From Synergistaceae bacterium (GTDB taxonomy: Bacteria > Synergistota > Synergistia > Synergistales > Aminobacteriaceae), in contig JAFTBT010000044.1 of the NCBI GenBank assembly GCA_017455085.1, positions 1 through 9,737 of the forward strand: DNA of 9,737 nt, written 5' to 3'. A program made the translations under genes and the position numbers. Each line of letters begins with the position of its first letter. The stretch's first letter is position 1. This document shows, one piece after another, positions 6,073-9,737 of the stretch. The notes beneath the pieces are model-generated. The model was not told where the DNA came from. It saw only the letters and a list, made by a program, of their open reading frames with translations, and made no database searches.

Positions 6073-6762
6073 ATGCTTCGGAAATTTATGCTCTTATCGC
6101 TGGCTGTATTCGTGTTCATAGAGTGGGGGCCTCTCACTCACGAACGCCACAAGTACGGCATCGCTTCAGGGGATCCCTTCGTCCGGGAAATCGTCCTCAC
6201 CTTCGACGACGGTCCACGCGAAACCGGTATGCAGCAAATCATCGCCGCACTCCACAGCAAAGACTATGACGTTAAGGCTACATTCTTCCTCGTCGGGAAA
6301 TTCGCTCAACGCTACGGCCAAGTTACCATGTTGCTACACAACGCCGGCCACGAACTCGCTAATCACACATTCACACACCCAAGACTCTATCAAGACCCTT
6401 CTGTTGAACACATCATGCTTCAGGCTAAACGCTGCGACGACGTTCTGGAGGACTTGGGCATACGCAAGACACGTTTTCTCAGGCCTCCAGGCGGCGGCTG
6501 GAACACACGTATCTTCAACGCAATGCGCCGCAAAAATCTCAAGTTAGGACTCTGGAGTCTCAACACTGCGGACTACACAGGCAGACCTAAGCAGGAGATC
6601 GTGAATCTGGTTTTAGGGAGCGCGAGGCCGGGGACTGTGGTGCTGATGCATTCGGGGACTCCGAACACAGTGGAGGCACTTCCGGAGATAGTCAGGGGGC
6701 TGCAGAAGCGGGGGTATACTTTCGTGAGGCTTGAGGATCTGGACAACGGAGGCAGGACATAG
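6073..6762 (+). CDS. Polysaccharide deacetylase (NodB domain)
   Basis: This 229-residue carbohydrate esterase family 4 enzyme removes N-acetyl groups from peptidoglycan, chitin-like or other amino-sugar polymers. The ATG at 6073 opens a short membrane anchor or signal sequence (hydrophobic 5-16) with no obvious cleavage site. The catalytic domain follows: TFDDGP (43-48; Asp45 the likely base, Asp46 a metal ligand), ATFFLVG (69-75), HTFTH (98-102; both His metal ligands), RPPGG (137-141), LWSLNTADY (160-168, where families often have an Asp instead of Asn164) and LMHSG (191-195; His193). The ribosome binding site AGGAG (6054-6058) is 14 bases from the ATG, longer than ideal. The frame is open upstream, but that extension lacks a signal sequence and crosses the promoter and G-rich hairpin. 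The substrate is unknown. It is transcribed alone and converges with the surface-protein operon. Confidence 0.92.
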   Translation: MLRKFMLLSLAVFVFIEWGPLTHERHKYGIASGDPFVREIVLTFDDGPRETGMQQIIAALHSKDYDVKATFFLVGKFAQRYGQVTMLLHNAGHELANHTFTHPRLYQDPSVEHIMLQAKRCDDVLEDLGIRKTRFLRPPGGGWNTRIFNAMRRKNLKLGLWSLNTADYTGRPKQEIVNLVLGSARPGTVVLMHSGTPNTVEALPEIVRGLQKRGYTFVRLEDLDNGGRT

Positions 6763-6765
6763 GGC

Positions 6766-6808
6766 AAAAAAATAGCAGGGGTCGGGAGAGTGTCCCTAGC
6801 CCTGCTTT
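6766..6808 (-). terminator. Terminator of the surface-protein operon, probably bidirectional
   Basis: The arms AGCAGGG and CCCTGCT (6774-6806), with an inner GGGA/TCCC pair, form a long hairpin with two mismatches. Read on the minus strand it is followed by A and seven Ts (A-tract 6766-6772 on plus), an excellent intrinsic terminator just after the 34-residue gene. On the plus strand only a short T run follows, so it may also end the deacetylase transcript, though less well. Confidence 0.85.
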
Positions 6809-6818
6809 CATGACAAGG

Positions 6819-6923
6819 TTATTCGTACTGATCCTCATCAATCGGTAATTTTGTGCTGCTGGTTACGATTACGTCATCAGCATCAAAACTTACTATCTGC
6901 ATTTCAAGCTCCTCATACTTCAT
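6819..6923 (-). CDS. Short acidic 34-residue protein downstream of the surface protein
   Basis: This small gene begins MKYEELEMQIVSFDADD, continues VIVTSSTKLPIDEDQYE, and ends in TAA. Its ribosome binding site is the nine-base AGGAGGTGA (6938-6930), six bases before the ATG, the best in the window. It starts 31 bp after the surface-protein stop and is followed within 11 bp by a strong terminator, so it looks like the last gene of that operon. The product is strongly acidic, with no signal peptide, membrane segment or cysteine. I recall short proteins of the pattern MKYE...E.....F...DVI.TS next to secreted proteins in anaerobic gut bacteria, but cannot verify this here. Function is unknown; options are a peptide substrate or leader, a small partner of the surface protein, or an export-associated factor. 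Confidence 0.75.
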   Translation of the reverse strand: MKYEELEMQIVSFDADDVIVTSSTKLPIDEDQYE

Positions 6924-6954
6924 GATCACTCACCTCCTCTCGTCTCTATGCTGG

Positions 6955-9366
6955 CTATTGCCCCGTACTTGCTCTGTATTCTTTCGTTGCTTTGTAGTAC
7001 CTGTACAGGGAAGTTACCGCCTTCTTCATGTTGTCGTTGTACTTCGAGGATGTCAGTACAGTGTTTACGTATGACAGTGCCGATACTTTGATGTCAAACT
7101 CTCCTTTGTCCGTTACGACTCTGATTGTGTTCATGTAGTCGAGTCTGTGTGCTGGTATTCCCGAAATCTGCACTAAATATCTTCCGTCTGACTGCCTGAC
7201 AGCAAGATTAGCGTTAGTGTCCGTTACGCCGATGACTCCGCGAGAATATGCCCCAACGTTTCCGGTGTATCCGTCAGCAGGCCGCAGGTAAAGCTCTACT
7301 GTGGTATCAGAATCAAGTGCCAGAGTGTAGCCTATGCTCTTGATTCCGGAAGTTCCTACGTTCCAGCTCTTAGCGTACGGTGCTACGGCTGCTGTGGCCT
7401 CCTCAATGTCCGTGTTGGTGTAGACGTTCGCACATTCCGCAGCGATGTGGTCGACTCCCAGATTCCAAGAATGTATTTCGTCGAGGGCTATCTGTGCGTA
7501 ATAGCCGTAATCCTTCATTGCGCCGATGAGTTTTTTTAGCGGAGCAGATGATGACGAGCTGGTGTAGTACTTATCAAGGTATTCACGGAAAGACCACGTA
7601 TGAGTTACAGTATCGCCGCCGTTGTAGTAGATTGTTGCGGTGATGGGGTCATACATTTGTATTGAGGTCAGGCAGCATTTGAAGCCGTAATATGTTCCGA
7701 GCTTGCCCTGTGTTGTGATTTCCGGATCGAAGTCCTGCACTGGGTTGTACGTTGTGTCGTTGAGGACTCTGAAGGTTACGTAGCTGTCTTCATAGAGTGT
7801 AGGCATGTACACGTAAAAGTATATGAGTATCTGCCCCTCAAGAACTGGGCCGTGAGATTTGAACTCCGGAGGGTCATCTTCGGCTTCGGGCATTTCTGTG
7901 CCTGTACCGGCAGAGACGGTGATGGTGAACTGTTTTAGGTCTGAAGAGTACTGCCCGACATATGCAGTTACGGTGAAGGTGTAGCTGCCCGCTGCTGTGG
8001 GAGTCCCTGTTAATGCTCCAGTGGATGCGTTGAGGGTGAGCCATGACGGAAGCCCCGTTGCGCCCCACGTGATTGCGTAGCTGCCTCCGGAGAGAGTAGC
8101 AGTGAGGGTGTCGGAGTAATTTGCGTTGACTGTTCCTGACGCAAGGGACTCTTTCGTGATCGTGAGGGTATACGCTGGCTGCGCGGCCTCTATCGTGATG
8201 GTGTACGTCTTCGAGTCCGTGAAGTTCAAGAACGAAGCACTCACCGTGAAAGTGTAACTGCCTGACGCTGTCGGAGTCCCTGTGATCGCTCCGGTCGATG
8301 TGTTCAGCGAGAGTCCATCCGGAAGACTCCCCGAACTCACAGACCACGTAGGAGATACCGTCGCCCCCGAAAGTGTCGCAGTGAGGGTGTCGCTGTACGC
8401 AGTGCCTACTGTTCCGGACGCAAGAGAGTCTTTCGTGATCGTGAGGGTATACGTTGGCTGAGAGGCTGCCGCTACTGTGAGAGTGTAGGTCTTCGAGTCG
8501 GTTTTGACGGTGTCCGCAGTGATGAAGGCTATCACCGTGAAAGTGTAACTGCCTGACGCTGTCGGTGTGCCGGTTAATGCTCCCGTTGATGAGTTCAGAC
8601 TCAGCCACGAGGGAAGCCCTGACGCTGTCCATGTTACTGCATAGCTTCCGCCGGTAACCTGTGCGGTGAGTGTGTCGCTGTACGCAGTGCCTACTGTTCC
8701 GGACGCAAGAAACTCTTTCGTGATGGTGACGCTGCTGGTACCGGGTTCGGGGTCGGGATCGGGGTCGGGAACTTCTTCGCTGGGGTCTACTTCAGTGTTA
8801 TTGGACACTTTGCCCTTGAAGCCGCTGCGTCCTGCAAAAGTGAGCCCTGTATCTCCATCTCCTGCAACTCCTGCCTTTATCGTAGCTTTCGCCCAATTAC
8901 CGCTTATCACGCTAGTCTTATGAATATCCTCAAAAAATGCCGTAATTCCACCTGCGTAAACGTATTTGCCGGTCGACATCTGACGGGCATTAGCTGTGAT
9001 AGTTGTTGATGATTTAGAGCCTACCTTGCAATTCTTGATGATCGAATAATAATCCTTTAGAACACTACCTCCAGTACTATAAAACCCTCCCCAACCGCCA
9101 GCATAACCAACAATTCCGCCTACGTAGACTTTAGGGCTACTGCTAGATAACTGACTGGTTTTAACAGAGCCGTCGAATTTGCAGTTTTCAATACTGCCTC
9201 CGCACAGATAAGCAACAATTCCGCCTACAAAATGACGTTCTGTCTGAGCACTTGATGCAAAACTTACACTGCCTTCAACGTTGAGATTCTTGATTGTTCC
9301 TCCGCTTGCAACAACGCCAAACAGAGCACAATAATTTTCAAACGAATCTGGTATAGTAAGTTGCAT
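6955..9366 (-). CDS. Large surface protein: GLUG-like region, three putative Ig domains, C-terminal domain
   Basis: These 803 residues are the uninterrupted part of a larger gene whose true start is at 9717; a TAA at 9606-9604 separates the two (next entry). Residues about 1-195 have repeated GLUG-like beta-helix motifs (GGIVAYLCGGSIENCKFDGSV, GGIVGYAGG, IIKNCKVG, AGGITAF). A DPDPDPEPG linker follows, then three He_PIG-type putative Ig domains of about 90 residues (roughly 210-300, 303-395 and 395-488), each with a VTITKE/LTITK start, ASGTV..YSDTLTA, LPSWL/LPDGLSLN, STGALTGTPTASGSYTFTV. The last ~310 residues form a C-terminal module ending in VLTSSKYNDNMKKAVTSLYR, of a type I recall in secreted proteins of gut anaerobes. 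It is probably extracellular, in adhesion or glycan contact. No LPXTG or C-terminal membrane anchor is seen. ATG 9366 has no ribosome binding site and no signal peptide, so it is unlikely to be a natural start. Confidence 0.8.
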   Translation of the reverse strand: MQLTIPDSFENYCALFGVVASGGTIKNLNVEGSVSFASSAQTERHFVGGIVAYLCGGSIENCKFDGSVKTSQLSSSSPKVYVGGIVGYAGGWGGFYSTGGSVLKDYYSIIKNCKVGSKSSTTITANARQMSTGKYVYAGGITAFFEDIHKTSVISGNWAKATIKAGVAGDGDTGLTFAGRSGFKGKVSNNTEVDPSEEVPDPDPDPEPGTSSVTITKEFLASGTVGTAYSDTLTAQVTGGSYAVTWTASGLPSWLSLNSSTGALTGTPTASGSYTFTVIAFITADTVKTDSKTYTLTVAAASQPTYTLTITKDSLASGTVGTAYSDTLTATLSGATVSPTWSVSSGSLPDGLSLNTSTGAITGTPTASGSYTFTVSASFLNFTDSKTYTITIEAAQPAYTLTITKESLASGTVNANYSDTLTATLSGGSYAITWGATGLPSWLTLNASTGALTGTPTAAGSYTFTVTAYVGQYSSDLKQFTITVSAGTGTEMPEAEDDPPEFKSHGPVLEGQILIYFYVYMPTLYEDSYVTFRVLNDTTYNPVQDFDPEITTQGKLGTYYGFKCCLTSIQMYDPITATIYYNGGDTVTHTWSFREYLDKYYTSSSSSAPLKKLIGAMKDYGYYAQIALDEIHSWNLGVDHIAAECANVYTNTDIEEATAAVAPYAKSWNVGTSGIKSIGYTLALDSDTTVELYLRPADGYTGNVGAYSRGVIGVTDTNANLAVRQSDGRYLVQISGIPAHRLDYMNTIRVVTDKGEFDIKVSALSYVNTVLTSSKYNDNMKKAVTSLYRYYKATKEYRASTGQ
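7905..8733 (-). repeat. Three tandem He_PIG domain repeats at DNA level
   Basis: Three in-frame units of about 275-290 bp encode the putative Ig domains. Units 1 and 2 share an identical 39-base block (8672-8710 and 8387-8425, 285 bp apart) and another long match near 8241-8274 and 8532-8565. The first is exact in third codon positions too, indicating recent duplication or gene conversion rather than protein selection alone. Unit 3 (about 7905-8178) is more diverged. Confidence 0.8.
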
Positions 9367-9717
9367 TGTTGAGATTTTGATCTTGATTGTATGCCCATCA
9401 CCGTCAAAATGTCCTGTAAAAAACTGAGGATCATGATAAAAACCGCCGGGATAGCTTCCGATACCTTCCCAATCCGTATAACTAGTCAGGTCAATATCCT
9501 TCGTGAGCTTGAAGTAGTGTCCATGAACGTATGCGTTCCCTGAATTGACATCGTCCTTAACCTTTGCGAGTACTGCTGCTGATGGAATTTCCCACGCTGA
9601 TTCTTAATCGTAGCCATAATTCTCGTAGCCTGACTGCCCATAAACTATGGCAAATGCTCCTGAAGCAGCCGCAAGAACTATGACAGCCGCCATAATAATA
9701 CGCAAATATTTCTTCAT
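9367..9717 (-). pseudogene. 5' part of the surface-protein gene: signal peptide then in-frame TAA
   Basis: ATG at 9717, preceded by AAGGGTGAG (9731-9723), opens a clear signal peptide: MKKYLRIIM, a hydrophobic core, then SGAFA with likely cleavage after residue 23. Codon 38 is TAA (9606-9604). After it the same frame continues without a break through 79 further codons (ESAWEIPSAAVLAKV..., then YFKLTKDIDL, then FTGHFDGDGHTIK) into the 803-residue open part. These segments are typical of the N-terminus of GLUG-domain proteins. The gene is thus intact apart from one nonsense codon, giving 920 codons before the final TAG if that codon is read through. A CAA, GAA, AAA or TAT/TAC codon differs by one base. 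It could be a recent inactivation, an assembly or read error, or a mixed population. Genome-wide recoding is unlikely, because metN and the cupin end in TAA. Confidence 0.8.
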
Positions 9718-9737
9718 GAATACTCACCCTTAATAGA

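Noticed and set aside
7874..8632. 252-residue minus-strand ORF in another frame inside the surface gene
   Set aside because: It lies wholly within the Ig repeats. Its His/Ser/Arg-rich composition and repeats mirror the real gene's DNA repeats, typical of an out-of-frame shadow.
9604..9606. Stop-codon recoding (TAA read as an amino acid)
   Set aside because: metN, the cupin and the small protein end in TAA at sensible positions, the other genes end in TAG, and no recoding hairpin is evident, so a local nonsense change is simpler.

Overview
The window is about 9.7 kb of bacterial chromosome with mid-range GC. It contains housekeeping and transport genes next to accessory surface-protein genes. 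The gene content suggests an anaerobic gut or rumen bacterium: a PEP-carboxykinase-like enzyme, an ADP-ribosylglycohydrolase/vWA fusion, a MetNIQ-type importer whose binding protein lacks a lipobox cysteine, and a GLUG/putative-Ig surface protein. Synergistota is my best guess, because the binding protein looks freely periplasmic and implies an outer membrane. An anaerobic Bacillota member is possible. This placement is inference from protein style, not a search.

Layout: (1) 1-674 (+) is the C-terminal part of a PEP-carboxykinase-like protein, followed by a strong hairpin terminator. (2) 785-2302 (-) is one ORF joining an ADP-ribosylglycohydrolase to a von Willebrand A domain. (3) 2303-2912 is a 610-bp divergent intergenic region. 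It has a near-consensus plus-strand promoter and seven tandem copies of a 40-bp G/T-rich repeat plus a decayed eighth. (4) 2913-5924 (+) is a transport cluster: metN (TTG start), metI (overlapping metN), a small cupin, and metQ, closed by a very good terminator. (5) 5983-6033 holds an 8-bp perfect inverted repeat whose loop is a four-run G-quadruplex motif, placed at the -35 region of an extended -10 promoter. (6) 6073-6762 (+) is a membrane-anchored or secreted polysaccharide deacetylase. (7) On the minus strand, 9717-6955 is a large secreted surface protein with a single in-frame TAA just after its signal peptide. It is followed 31 bp later by an uncatalogued 34-residue acidic small protein (6923-6819) with a perfect Shine-Dalgarno, and then a terminator shared with the convergent deacetylase.

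How they work together: MetN, MetI and MetQ form an ABC importer for methionine or a related amino acid. The cupin is embedded in the same transcription unit and may act on, or sense, the imported compound. The deacetylase and surface protein are envelope functions. The surface gene and the 34-residue peptide look like one operon. The best candidates for something undescribed are the small peptide paired with the surface protein, the 40-bp repeat array in the probable leader of the transporter operon, and the hairpin with a G-quadruplex loop.
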